Shown here: piece by piece, positions 54,655 to 63,660 of the stretch | Layout: each line of letters begins with the position of its first letter | Numbering within the stretch: position 1 is the stretch's first letter | Assembly: GCA_040221375.1 (NCBI GenBank) | Contig: JAVKEP010000098.1 | Coordinates: 3,440-67,439 of the forward strand | Length of the DNA stretch: 64,000 nt | Direction: 5' to 3' | From: SHAN690 sp040221375 | Lineage (GTDB): Bacteria; Bacteroidota; Bacteroidia; Flavobacteriales_G; Salibacteraceae | Made by a program: the position numbers and the translations under genes | Notes under the pieces: model-generated | Database searches by the model: none | Seen by the model: only the letters and a program-made list of their open reading frames with translations | What the model was told of the DNA's origin: nothing

Positions 54655-55743
54655 TCAATGATCATGATGAGGCTCTGCCGCGGCGCTGCCGAAATAGAGC
54701 GCGCTCAACATGGTGAAAATATACGCCTGCAGCGCAGCCACAAGCAATTCTAGAATCGCGATGACAAACGCCAACCCGAAAGAGAGAGGACTTCCAATCC
54801 AACTCTTAAAAATGAAAATCAATCCGAGCAAACTCATCAGCACGATATGCCCTGCAGTGATGTTTGCATAAAGTCGAATCATCAAAGCAAAAGGCTTGAT
54901 GAACATTCCTAGGATCTCAATAGGAACCAACAGGGGGTAAATGCCCAATTTACCATACCACGGCATGGACTTTCCGAGTGGGTCGAATATGTGAAGCCAG
55001 TAGGTTTTGGTGCCGCTCAAATTCGTGATTAAGAACGTAATCAATGCCAAGGCAAACGTGACGGCAATGCTGTTGTTGATGTTCACCCCGAGCGGAGTCA
55101 AACCAAACAGGTTTACGATCCAGATGAAGAAAAATACCGTGAGTAAAAATCCCATGTACTTTCTGTAGCTCTTTTCCCCGATGTTGGGTCGGGCAATCTC
55201 ATCGCGCACAAACAATACGATTGGCTCTAAAAATTTTGCGGAGCCCCTAGGTACGAGGTCGTACTTATACTTGCTGGCGGCTCGACTAAACAAGACAACC
55301 ATGAGCAAGCCGATGACGATGATGTGAAACACATTCTTGGTAATCGACAAGTCCAAGGGCTTGACGTTTGTCGGGTGGTGGTGATCGTCAAACTCAAGGG
55401 TTCCCTCCGCATCCGTACGGTAGATCTTGTTGTGATGAATCGCGTAAAATTTCCCGTTGCTCTCTACGATCGATTCTCCGTGGTGAAACGCAGACGACAT
55501 GAACACGTGCAAACCTTCGTCGATGAGGACGACGGGCAACGGAAAACCGTAATGACTTCCGGTAGACTCATCACTGAATAAGTGGTAGTCATGACCGTCC
55601 TGCAAGTGATGCAAGATATCTTGCTTGATCTCTTCTTGCAAAGTCAAGCTATCCTCCACAACTTCAGCGTGCTCGGCGTTTCCAACGAACGGATTGAAAA
55701 TCAGCGCGAAAAGGACGAAAGAAAAGACAATTTTTGAACGCAT
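54655..55743 (-). CDS. atpB: ATP synthase subunit a with N-terminal periplasmic extension
   Basis: Membrane channel subunit, 362 residues, longer than the usual 240-270. It begins with a signal-like segment (MRSKIVFSFVLFALIFNPF) and a His-rich extension of about 120 residues (HHLQDGHDYHLF, DDHHHPTN), then the usual helices. The essential Arg is in MIRLYANITAGHIVLM. The C-terminus is EPHHDH. Bacteroidota a subunits often carry such an extension; its function is not known to me. It is followed by atpE after 27 bases. Confidence 0.94.
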   Translation of the reverse strand: MRSKIVFSFVLFALIFNPFVGNAEHAEVVEDSLTLQEEIKQDILHHLQDGHDYHLFSDESTGSHYGFPLPVVLIDEGLHVFMSSAFHHGESIVESNGKFYAIHHNKIYRTDAEGTLEFDDHHHPTNVKPLDLSITKNVFHIIVIGLLMVVLFSRAASKYKYDLVPRGSAKFLEPIVLFVRDEIARPNIGEKSYRKYMGFLLTVFFFIWIVNLFGLTPLGVNINNSIAVTFALALITFLITNLSGTKTYWLHIFDPLGKSMPWYGKLGIYPLLVPIEILGMFIKPFALMIRLYANITAGHIVLMSLLGLIFIFKSWIGSPLSFGLAFVIAILELLVAALQAYIFTMLSALYFGSAAAEPHHDH

Positions 55744-55851
55744 ACTCCTCTGCGAATAAGGGTTTTAAAATCGGGTGCAAGAGTACGCAATAATGTTAGA
55801 ATTGAAAAGCGAAAAAGCAATTGAATTTGAGGGAATTACCCGTTCCTTGAT

Positions 55852-56241
55852 TCATTGCTGTTTGTTGAGTCGTCGGATGAGGTAGCAAACCTCGATGATC
55901 ATGGCCAATGCATAGGGGATAAAAAAGGCGACAAACTGGCTCTTTCGGGCGGATTCTTCCTCGCTCAGCGCTGGAAAAAACGCAACGAAAAACACGGCGA
56001 ACTTCAACAAGCTTCCGCCCATGAAGGTGAATCCGGTAATGTCGGGTCTTGCCTGCGACAAATAGAGCACCAACGCGCCGACGCACAGTCCGATGACCGC
56101 ATTCATGAGATAAAAGCCCGGAAGGAATGATGCGATGTCTGCCTCACTGTCAACCACCAGCGCCGCGTGAACGTAGTAAGCGAGTCCCATCGCTGCACTG
56201 AGAATCACACCAAACGTCCCGATCTGACGGATGAGGTTCAT
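55852..56241 (-). CDS. Small membrane protein in the ATP synthase operon
   Basis: A 129-residue protein with four predicted transmembrane segments, placed between AtpZ and atpB. It does not resemble AtpI clearly, but the position and topology suggest an assembly role for the rotor or subunit a. In related bacteria this position is held by uncharacterised small membrane proteins. Its ATG overlaps the AtpZ stop as ATGA. Function unknown. Confidence 0.7.
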   Translation of the reverse strand: MNLIRQIGTFGVILSAAMGLAYYVHAALVVDSEADIASFLPGFYLMNAVIGLCVGALVLYLSQARPDITGFTFMGGSLLKFAVFFVAFFPALSEEESARKSQFVAFFIPYALAMIIEVCYLIRRLNKQQ

Positions 56242-56450
56242 TCTTCGGACTTGTTGAGTTGGCGGATGACATTAAAAATGGCACCACCGGTTGCTAGAAG
56301 TGTTAAGATGAGGGTGTAAATGCGTCGCTCACTGATGGGGTAGTTATCGTCAAGGTAATCCCCAAGAGAGGCTCCTATAAAAATGGTGGCGGCGAGCTGA
56401 ATGCCCATGCCCGATAATGCCGCGACCTGTTCAAGCGGTTTTTTCGGCAA
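56238..56450 (-). CDS. atpZ: AtpZ/AtpI family protein
   Basis: A small two-helix membrane protein. Members such as AtpZ and AtpI act in ATP synthase assembly or Mg/Ca transport at the start of atp operons. The two segments are ALSGMGIQLAATIFIGASLG and IYTLILTLLATGGAIFNVIR. The start is uncertain: the only ATG (56531) overlaps the bactofilin gene by 101 bases, while a TTG at 56450 begins directly before the conserved part and overlaps by only 20. I chose the TTG. Confidence 0.75.
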   Translation of the reverse strand: MPKKPLEQVAALSGMGIQLAATIFIGASLGDYLDDNYPISERRIYTLILTLLATGGAIFNVIRQLNKSEE

Positions 56451-56850
56451 GTTCAGTCTTTTCTTGGTGGGCGATGTCTTTGATGACCCCTCCCATGCTG
56501 CAACTACCGCTAAACGTAGCCCCTGGTTCAATGGCGAGCTTGCCAGCCGTGATCTCCCCCTGCAGTTTGGCCGAGGCCTGAAGCGTCAGCAACTCTTTGA
56601 CAATGATCTTCGCCTTAACCTCCCCACTGATGTTCGCAGAATTGCAACGGATGGAACCTTCTATTCTTCCTGAAGGGCCTACGACCAATTTTCCTGTAGA
56701 TTCAACGGAGCCAATCAATGTCCCGTCAATGCGAAGCACGCCTTCGGTCTTGATATCACCTTGTATGCGCGTTCCCTTTGCGATCTGGTTGTGCGCACCA
56801 AACTCACCGTCTCCGTTCTTGTTCATAGGTTTAGAATTTCTGCCCATCAT
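56431..56850 (-). CDS. Bactofilin
   Basis: A polymer-forming cytoskeletal protein of the bactofilin family (DUF583), 139 residues. The core (about 20-120) has beta-helix repeats such as IAKGTRIQGDIKTEGVLRID, LIGSVESTGKLVVGPSGRIEGSI and ANISGEVKA. Bactofilins form filaments that place cell-envelope or stalk proteins. The gene is the first of the ATP synthase transcription unit, overlaps atpZ, and has a TACCTTTG promoter box 16 bases upstream. Confidence 0.92.
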   Translation of the reverse strand: MMGRNSKPMNKNGDGEFGAHNQIAKGTRIQGDIKTEGVLRIDGTLIGSVESTGKLVVGPSGRIEGSIRCNSANISGEVKAKIIVKELLTLQASAKLQGEITAGKLAIEPGATFSGSCSMGGVIKDIAHQEKTELAEKTA

Positions 56851-56866
56851 TCTGAAAAGGTTTGTG

Positions 56867-56874
56867 CAAAGGTA
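56867..56874 (-). promoter_or_regulatory. -7 promoter box of the bactofilin-ATP synthase operon
   Basis: Minus strand TACCTTTG, an exact TAnnTTTG match, 16 bases before the bactofilin ATG at 56850. No TTTG at -33 was found, so strength is uncertain. This may be the main promoter for the whole operon. Confidence 0.5.
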
Positions 56875-56907
56875 TACGATTCCTAAATACGATCGGAGAA
56901 GCCGCTA

Positions 56908-59523
56908 TCACTCGGTTTTCAAGTAGTTGGCCGTAAAGAATTGATGGTATGCTTCCGTATTCTGATCCTTGTAGAATGCGGCGTAGTTGTCGTACGAGAT
57001 GACGAAAGGAAACGTGGATTCAGAGATCAAACTACGCACGTCCGTAGATCCAGTAAATGTCCCATAGTAGTCCATCGCCTTGGAAGCATATCCCACATTC
57101 GAGACGATGATCATGGTGCGGCCGTCTTTCATCGGAATGGATGACGTTTTGAATCCTTTGGTGCTGAAGTATTTTCGGTTGAAGTCAGAGACCTTCACTT
57201 GCGCGGCTCCTGCTTCCATGGTATCGGCTATCACAAGGATAAAATTATGCGATGCTCCGATGTCGTAGGCGTACTTTCCTAAGGCTCGCTCAACGGCTGC
57301 TTCGTCTTCCTTTTCCTCCACCTCTACCAAAGCACTTTCAATTTTTCTCCCATTCTCGAAGTAGGCGATGATGTCCGCCGCCTCTTTTCCCACTTCAGAC
57401 GCTCCGTACTTCTTGTTTATAGAGCGCAACTCATTCAGCATGCGCGTCTCGCTGTCTATGTATCCTAAGCACAACGCCTCTAAAAATTTCAATTGCGGCT
57501 CTAGGGCAGAGTTCGGGTAAGCTTCGAGCGCCTCTGATACCAAGGCATACGATTGGCGATAAAACCCTTGGTCAAAGTAGATATAGGCCTTTTGATAGGC
57601 CTCGGACACGACCTCAATCGACTCTTCAGCGTTGGCTGCATACTCAGGATTGAGGATCACTTTGGCGTATTCTGAGGTGGGGTATTTGCTGAGTATCTGC
57701 TCTTTGTGGAAGTCCGATTTGGACATGTTTCCCATCTCTTGGTACATCAGATAGAGCTGGTAGTGGCTTGTAATGTGGTACTTAGAAGTGTCGTATCGAG
57801 AAAGCAATTCTTCGAAGGTTTCTGCGGCCGGTGGAAGGTCCTTCATTTGCTCTTTATACACCAAGGCAAGGTCGTACAAGGCCTCAACTATCATGGCGTG
57901 CGACCGGGCAATTTTTTCGTCAGAATCAGGAACCGATTTCCAATAATAATTGGGGTTCTTTGGATCATCCGCACCCTCGATGGTGTCTTCCTCCAACACC
58001 CCTCCGTCTTCAGCGATGAGAAGTGGGGCCGAAGAAGTCTTGTCTGCCCTTCTCCAATCGTCTTCGTTTTTTCTGTTGCCTCCCCATATCTTTTTAAACT
58101 CGGACACTCCGAATCCAATGGCCCCCGGATTATAGAAGTACCAATCGCCGCTTTTCATGTTTCGGTTAAATTGGTTTCCCTGGTCGAACTTCGATTGCTG
58201 GCTTTGCATTTCCTCCAGCGCCTTCTTTCTCTTCTCGTCGTCTTCTCTTTTGATAACCTGTTCGATGCGCTGTTCGATCAGTTGGTTTTGTTCCTTTTCT
58301 GACAGCTGAGCAAAGGCTTGAAGGCTATCCTCCGTAGCGACAATCTCGATGTCCCGCATCATTTGGGTCAAACTATTTGCCCGCGCCAAAATCATCTCGT
58401 AATCAGGATGCTCGGAATTTAAAAATGCCACCGTGCTGTTATAGTAGGTCTGCGCCACTTCGTACTTTGGTTTCTCAAAGAAGATCTCGGCCAACCGGTA
58501 ATATGCCAAGCCCTTTGCATTGCCATTCCGTACCGACTTGCGCGTGGCTAAGTGCAAGTATTCTACGCCCTTTTCTTCGTTCCCTTCTTTCAGTTCCAGC
58601 TCTGCCATGGCGTAGTAGATCTGATCCAGGTACTCCTTGTTTTTGTCGTCCTTGATCATGTTCGCCAAGATGCCTTTGATTTCGTCGGTATTCCCAGCCG
58701 ATACGTCGTAGGCCAGGGCTCGGTTGATCTTGGCGTAAAAGGTCATTTCGTATTCTGGATTACGTCGAATAACCTCGGCAAACAAGTCGCTCGACTTCGT
58801 CCCGTCACCGATTCGATCATACAACTGGGCCAGAATGAACATCCTCCGCGTTTTTTCATCGCGTTTTCGGGTGTAGTACACCGATTTTTCGAGCTCTTCG
58901 ATGGTCTTGTCAATACGGTTTTGCCTCAAGTAGTACTCGGCTTTGATGGCGTGAAAGAGCCCCATGTGCTTTTCGGGCATGCCGTCTTCCAAGCTGACCT
59001 TTCTGAATTGGTCCCCTGCCCGTTCGTATTGTTCCTCCTCCATGTAGATCCGACCCAGCCACATATAGGACAATTGCTTGGTCTCTTGGGAAGGGTACTT
59101 CCGCTTGGTAAAATCAAAAATCTGTTTAGACAGGGTGTACTCTCGCTTTAAAAATTGCGCCTCTCCCATCACCACCCAAGTATCATCGATCCACTTGCAA
59201 TACTCCTTTCCGCTGATGTCCATGCTGTGCCTTTCCACCACCATGGATGTCTTTTGAATGGCGCGGTCGAGTTGCGGATACGCTCCTTGCGCTACTTCGT
59301 CTTTCTTGGAAATAAAGATGGGGAGCTGAGCCGAATAATCCTCTTGGTATGCCTCGGCCATGGCTTTGTGCGCATCCTGGAGGGCCAATCTCCCATTAAA
59401 AAGACCGTTGTACCGCGCAGTTACATTGTGATAGCTCCGGTTGAGGATGGTGTTTTTTTCTTGCGAACACCCCGCCAACAGGGCGGCAATTAACAGAATG
59501 TATATGGTGTTGCAGTGCTTCAA
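56908..59523 (-). CDS. porW: T9SS-associated TPR lipoprotein PorW/SprE
   Basis: An 871-residue TPR lipoprotein resembling PorW/SprE, an outer membrane lipoprotein required for T9SS function and gliding. The lipobox is LLAGC near residue 19, followed by NRSYHNVTARYNGLFNGRLA, the typical start of the family. Many TPR units follow. The start is a TTG at 59523, since a stop lies five codons upstream. A TAATTTTG box (59558-59565, minus strand) lies about 35 bases upstream. It fits the presence of T9SS cargo in this window. Confidence 0.82.
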   Translation of the reverse strand: MKHCNTIYILLIAALLAGCSQEKNTILNRSYHNVTARYNGLFNGRLALQDAHKAMAEAYQEDYSAQLPIFISKKDEVAQGAYPQLDRAIQKTSMVVERHSMDISGKEYCKWIDDTWVVMGEAQFLKREYTLSKQIFDFTKRKYPSQETKQLSYMWLGRIYMEEEQYERAGDQFRKVSLEDGMPEKHMGLFHAIKAEYYLRQNRIDKTIEELEKSVYYTRKRDEKTRRMFILAQLYDRIGDGTKSSDLFAEVIRRNPEYEMTFYAKINRALAYDVSAGNTDEIKGILANMIKDDKNKEYLDQIYYAMAELELKEGNEEKGVEYLHLATRKSVRNGNAKGLAYYRLAEIFFEKPKYEVAQTYYNSTVAFLNSEHPDYEMILARANSLTQMMRDIEIVATEDSLQAFAQLSEKEQNQLIEQRIEQVIKREDDEKRKKALEEMQSQQSKFDQGNQFNRNMKSGDWYFYNPGAIGFGVSEFKKIWGGNRKNEDDWRRADKTSSAPLLIAEDGGVLEEDTIEGADDPKNPNYYWKSVPDSDEKIARSHAMIVEALYDLALVYKEQMKDLPPAAETFEELLSRYDTSKYHITSHYQLYLMYQEMGNMSKSDFHKEQILSKYPTSEYAKVILNPEYAANAEESIEVVSEAYQKAYIYFDQGFYRQSYALVSEALEAYPNSALEPQLKFLEALCLGYIDSETRMLNELRSINKKYGASEVGKEAADIIAYFENGRKIESALVEVEEKEDEAAVERALGKYAYDIGASHNFILVIADTMEAGAAQVKVSDFNRKYFSTKGFKTSSIPMKDGRTMIIVSNVGYASKAMDYYGTFTGSTDVRSLISESTFPFVISYDNYAAFYKDQNTEAYHQFFTANYLKTE

Positions 59524-59557
59524 ATTGTCTGTCGCCTATTCGATTTCCAAAGGAGGG

Positions 59558-59565
59558 CAAAATTA
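59558..59565 (-). promoter_or_regulatory. -7 promoter box of porW
   Basis: Minus strand TAATTTTG, an exact TAnnTTTG match, 34 bases before the porW start. No clear TTTG at -33 was found. Confidence 0.45.
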
Positions 59566-59635
59566 CCTTAAATCTAAAGAGTTATAAACGCGTCGATGGC
59601 CACCGGTATTATTAAGATATTTGACCAAATTTATC

Positions 59636-60511
59636 ATGGCCAAGAAAGGAGAAGATAAAAACGCAAGGGCAAAGCTGTATCAGCGCTTGAGAAATCACTA
59701 CAAGTTGGTGGTCCTCAATATCGACACCTTTGAAGAGCGGTTCTCCCTTTTACTGACTCCTTTAAACGTAATTGTTCTGGTCGGGGCTACGGTAGTACTA
59801 ATCACTGGCCTCGCATTTGCCTTGCTTGGCTGGACCCCCTTGAGGTATTACCTTCCCGACTACGCAGAAGAAATCCGTGTTCGAAAAATGGTCATGGAGG
59901 CGTCCATCAAAGCAGACTCCATGGAGATTGCCTTGGGCCGGCGCGACGCTTACATCTCCAGCATCCGAATGCTCATCGAAGGTCGCGTCGACACGATGAT
60001 CGACTCCTCCGCATTAAAGGTCGTTGATCCATTGGAGGTTAATTATTCGCGAAGTAAGGAAGACAGCATCCTCCGAAAGGAAATCGAACGCGAAGATTTG
60101 ATCAATTTAAACCCCAATTTCAATCGCGACAAGAAGACGGCCTACTTGCTCTTCCCGCCGATCAAAGGAACCATCATGGATCGGTTCAATGTGCAGCGCA
60201 ATCATTTCGGAGTGGACATCGCCGCGCCAAAGAATGAAAGCATTAAAGCCATTGACGAAGGCACGGTCACGCTTGCGGCCTATACGGCCGAAACAGGATA
60301 CATCATCCAAGTGCAGCATGACAACGACCTCATTTCGGTGTACAAGCACAATTCTTCCTTGTTGAAAAAAGAGGGCGATAAAGTACGCGCAGGGGAAGCT
60401 GTGGCGGTAATTGGCGAAACGGGAGAATTCAGTACAGGGCCCCACCTGCATTTTGAGATGTGGCGAAACGGCGTGCCTTTGAACCCCGAAACCTTTTTTT
60501 CCTTCGAGTAA
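59636..60511 (+). CDS. M23 (LytM) family metallopeptidase, membrane-anchored
   Basis: A 291-residue protein with an N-terminal cytoplasmic stretch, one membrane segment (about 41-67), a linker helix, and a C-terminal M23 domain. The metal-binding motifs are intact: HFGVDIAAP (HxxxD) and GPHLHFEMWRNG (HxH). It probably cleaves peptidoglycan cross-links. The ATG at 59636 is preferred over the TTG at 59621. It is divergent from porW and directly abuts rnhA (the stop is followed at once by ATG). Confidence 0.9.
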   Translation: MAKKGEDKNARAKLYQRLRNHYKLVVLNIDTFEERFSLLLTPLNVIVLVGATVVLITGLAFALLGWTPLRYYLPDYAEEIRVRKMVMEASIKADSMEIALGRRDAYISSIRMLIEGRVDTMIDSSALKVVDPLEVNYSRSKEDSILRKEIEREDLINLNPNFNRDKKTAYLLFPPIKGTIMDRFNVQRNHFGVDIAAPKNESIKAIDEGTVTLAAYTAETGYIIQVQHDNDLISVYKHNSSLLKKEGDKVRAGEAVAVIGETGEFSTGPHLHFEMWRNGVPLNPETFFSFE

Positions 60512-60982
60512 ATGGCACGGATTATCGTCTATACGGATGGGTCTTCCCGAGGAAACCCAGGGCCAGGTGGCTATGGGGTCGTCTTGATGTCCGGCGAACG
60601 AAGGAAGGAGCTCTCCGAGGGTTTTCGGCACACTACGAATAATAGAATGGAGTTGCTCAGTGTCATCGTCGCCTTGGAATCACTGAATGGTTCTGGCCAT
60701 CATGTACTGATTTACTCAGACAGCAAGTACGTCGTTGACGCCGTTGAAAAACGCTGGGTATTTGGATGGCAGAAAAAAGGCTTCAAAGGAAAAAAGAACG
60801 AAGACCTCTGGCAACGATTCCTGCGCATTTACCCGAAGCACGAAGTCAAATTTAAGTGGGTAAAGGGTCACGACGGGAACGTCCACAATGAGCGCTGCGA
60901 CACCTTGGCTGTAGAGGCGGCCTTGGGCCCTGATCGGAAACAGGACGTCTTTTTTGAACGTGAGTCTGGGTTTAGTGGCTAG
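60512..60982 (+). CDS. rnhA: Ribonuclease HI
   Basis: Degrades RNA in RNA-DNA hybrids. The 156-residue length is normal. The DEDD catalytic residues are visible: Asp9 in YTDGSSRGNPGPGGYG, Glu47 in NNRMELLSV, Asp70 in IYSDSKYV and Asp130 in NERCDTLA. It starts directly after the M23 gene stop. Its end overlaps the convergent M1 aminopeptidase gene by 11 bases. Confidence 0.96.
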   Translation: MARIIVYTDGSSRGNPGPGGYGVVLMSGERRKELSEGFRHTTNNRMELLSVIVALESLNGSGHHVLIYSDSKYVVDAVEKRWVFGWQKKGFKGKKNEDLWQRFLRIYPKHEVKFKWVKGHDGNVHNERCDTLAVEAALGPDRKQDVFFERESGFSG

Positions 60983-63599
60983 ACCCTTCTTGTGCCTCGG
61001 CTTCCAGTTCCTTGGCCTCACTTATCAAGGCGGCTAAATTTGCCTTTTTATTCCGGAGCAGGGCCAGTCGTGTGAGGTCTTCTTCAGAAGGCGATGCCAT
61101 CTGTTCAAAACCCTCCAATTTCAGAGAATAAAACTCGATGGCGCGCTCTAAGCCTTGCATTGCGGACATGCGCTCCCACCAGGTCATCTCTTCAAATGCA
61201 GATTCCCCGAGGTATTTCACCAAGGCATCAAACACTTTTTCGCTCTGAACCGCCTGTGCAAATCGCGTGAAGTCATTGTTAAACATGAACCGATCAATGC
61301 CCTTTGTCGCCGTTCCGCGATCGGTAAAGAAAGTTAGAGAAGCCTCGTTGCCACAAAGTGCATGCATGCGAGAAATCCACAAAAGCATCTCTTCGCCATC
61401 TTCGTCTGAAAGACTTTGTGACAACCCAATGGCGCTGCACGGATCGCGTTCTGTTAGTATTCCTAGGGCCGACCTCACAACCCGCATGGAAGAGTCGCGC
61501 ATGGCTCCGATGAAAAGGTCGGTCATTCCTTCGTCTTCTTTACTCAAGGAATCGATGCTCAACAATGCTTGTGCGCGAAGCTTGGTGTTATGTCCTTCTT
61601 GAAACGCTCTCAGCAGCGCATTGACGGCCGCATTCGTGTCCAGTCCCACCGCTCCCACCACACGGGTCGCCGCTGCCTTTTTCACCGACCAATGGGCTTC
61701 TGGGTCGCCTAAGGTCTCTATCAATGCTGCCGCAAATCTTTCTTTGTATTTGGCGCTTAGCTGATTGGCAACGTCGAAAGACTTCAACCTCGTCATGACG
61801 TGAGGCGCATCTTCAAACTGTGCCATCCAAGCCGCGATGGTTTTTTGTTCCCTCACTTCCCAAAGCATATCGCCCTTCGGATCGATGGCATACCATTCAG
61901 GAATGAAATCGAGGTTCAGCGCAAACGACTCTTCTTCTTCGTCGACCCAGAGGCGCTTTGTTATTACGGTGTCTCCCTTTCCGAGCACGAGGTCAACGTG
62001 AAACTTGAACGTTCCAAAGTGCTCAGATTGCTGTGTCAAGTCGACGGTAACCGCGCCTGGCGCTATGTTTTGAGTGTACTCAACAGCAACTACTGGGTGT
62101 CCTTCTCGGGCGTACCACTGGTTGAAAAACCATTGCAAATCTCGACCTGAAACCGCTTCCATGGCAAGGCGTAAGTGCACCTCCTCTACGCAACCAAAGG
62201 CATTCTCCTGAAGGTAGTGCTTCAGCCCTGCGAAAAAGAGTTCGTCCCCGAGCTCGTTCCGGAGCATGTGCAACACGCGCCCCCCTTTTTGATAGCTGTG
62301 CCGATCAAACACCTCATCGGGGTCGTTGTACCTACGCCGAATCAAGGCGTGATTCGTTCCTGAATTTGATTCAGCCAAATAAGCATCGAGGTCCGTTTGA
62401 AGGTGCAATCGCGCTTCTTCTTCGCCGTACTTGTGTTGCCACCACAAGTATTCTCCATACGTCGCGAAGCCCTCGTTCATGGTTATTTGCGTCCAGCTTT
62501 CGCTGGTCACCAAATCGCCGAACCAATGGTGAAACAGTTCATGTGCAATCACATCTTCATGCGTTTCGTCGATCATCTGCCGCGGAGTTTGTTGAACAAA
62601 CTCACCGTGCACCACGGCAGAAGTATTTTCCATCGCACCAGAGACAAAATCATGCACGATTACTTGGTGAAATTTTTCCCATGGATACGGGTAGCCCAAC
62701 AGCTCAGAGTAGAATTCGAGCATTTCTGGCGTATGGCCAAAGATTTTCCTCGCGTGGACTTCGAATTCGGGATCTACGTAGTACCAAACATCTTTGCCTC
62801 TCCAGGTGTCCTTTACAATGGCAAAATCACCCACGGCGATCATGGTCAAGTAGGTGCTATGCGGGAGTTCTTGCTTCCAAACATCCGACCGGGTTCCGTC
62901 GCCATTGTCGATTGAATACAGCAGTCGACCGTTGGACAGCGTTACCATCGAGGTATCCACGGTAAGCATAATCTCCTGGGTTTGCTTCTCATTGGGTTGG
63001 TCGACACAGGGGAACCACCCCGAATTGTATTCCGTCTCACCTTGTGACCAGACTTGTGGTTTGATCGAATTAGAGTCGGCCTTTGGGTTAATGAAATAGA
63101 GCCCCTGACTTGAACTGATGGCTTGACCCTCTCCCTTCGGAAGGTCTGCCGGTTTTGCGACGTATTCCATCACCAAGGTCACTTCTTCGCCGCGCTCGAG
63201 TGCAGCGTCAAGGAGGATTGTGATTTCATTCCCGTCGTAAATGTATTCGAGCGCGGTAGTAGAGTTGTCTTCCGCGATTCCCACCAATTTAAAATCAAAG
63301 CCCCTGGCATCCAACACCACAGAATCCAAGGGGTCGAAGTATGGGGTAAGCCGCAGCCAAGCAGTACCGAAAACGGTTTTCTCAGGCAGATCAAATTCCA
63401 AGTGTAGGGTTGTATGCAGAACGTCCACCTTCCGCGGCGCGGCGCCCCTCTCCGGCATTTCAGGTTCTTGAGAAAAGAAGTTTAATTCCATCGTGTCAAG
63501 AAGGATGGGATTATCCGGACTCGAGCCCGCTTGATTCCGTTGGAGGAGTGAACAAGACCCCATCATAGATGCCAACAATATTCCTGTGGCCGCCCGCAT
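60972..63599 (-). CDS. M1 family aminopeptidase, lipoprotein
   Basis: A membrane-anchored zinc aminopeptidase, 875 residues from the ATG at 63599; the upstream ATG at 63617 would add six residues. The lipoprotein signal is MRAATGILLASMMGSC. The exopeptidase motif reads GAMEN near 320, and the zinc site is HELFHHWFGDL near 352 with Glu in NEGFATY. An M1 beta-barrel domain precedes it. The C-terminal 300 residues are helical and HEAT-like. It probably trims peptides taken up or produced at the cell surface. Confidence 0.94.
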   Translation of the reverse strand: MRAATGILLASMMGSCSLLQRNQAGSSPDNPILLDTMELNFFSQEPEMPERGAAPRKVDVLHTTLHLEFDLPEKTVFGTAWLRLTPYFDPLDSVVLDARGFDFKLVGIAEDNSTTALEYIYDGNEITILLDAALERGEEVTLVMEYVAKPADLPKGEGQAISSSQGLYFINPKADSNSIKPQVWSQGETEYNSGWFPCVDQPNEKQTQEIMLTVDTSMVTLSNGRLLYSIDNGDGTRSDVWKQELPHSTYLTMIAVGDFAIVKDTWRGKDVWYYVDPEFEVHARKIFGHTPEMLEFYSELLGYPYPWEKFHQVIVHDFVSGAMENTSAVVHGEFVQQTPRQMIDETHEDVIAHELFHHWFGDLVTSESWTQITMNEGFATYGEYLWWQHKYGEEEARLHLQTDLDAYLAESNSGTNHALIRRRYNDPDEVFDRHSYQKGGRVLHMLRNELGDELFFAGLKHYLQENAFGCVEEVHLRLAMEAVSGRDLQWFFNQWYAREGHPVVAVEYTQNIAPGAVTVDLTQQSEHFGTFKFHVDLVLGKGDTVITKRLWVDEEEESFALNLDFIPEWYAIDPKGDMLWEVREQKTIAAWMAQFEDAPHVMTRLKSFDVANQLSAKYKERFAAALIETLGDPEAHWSVKKAAATRVVGAVGLDTNAAVNALLRAFQEGHNTKLRAQALLSIDSLSKEDEGMTDLFIGAMRDSSMRVVRSALGILTERDPCSAIGLSQSLSDEDGEEMLLWISRMHALCGNEASLTFFTDRGTATKGIDRFMFNNDFTRFAQAVQSEKVFDALVKYLGESAFEEMTWWERMSAMQGLERAIEFYSLKLEGFEQMASPSEEDLTRLALLRNKKANLAALISEAKELEAEAQEGSSH

Positions 63600-63648
63600 T
63601 ATCCCCTGAATAAGCATGGCTCAAAGATGGCTATAAATGAGCGATTGA

Positions 63649-63656
63649 TACTTTTG
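63649..63656 (+). promoter_or_regulatory. -7 promoter box of the biotin carrier gene
   Basis: TACTTTTG, an exact TAnnTTTG match, ends 4 bases before the ATG at 63661. The same 8-mer stands at the same distance before glyS, again suggesting a nearly leaderless transcript. No TTTG at -33 was found. Confidence 0.4.
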
Positions 63657-63660
63657 CTCC

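Noticed and set aside
56451..56531. ATG start of atpZ at 56531
   Set aside because: It would overlap bactofilin by 101 bases and add residues not seen in the family; the TTG at 56450 is more likely but unproven.
57706..59151. Plus-strand frames of about 198 codons opposite porW
   Set aside because: Hydrophobic, Phe/Leu/Val-rich antisense of an Lys/Glu-rich TPR protein; no supporting signal.
62366..62965. Plus-strand frames of about 200 and 172 codons opposite the M1 aminopeptidase
   Set aside because: They are antisense of the zinc-site region, which is strongly conserved on the minus strand.
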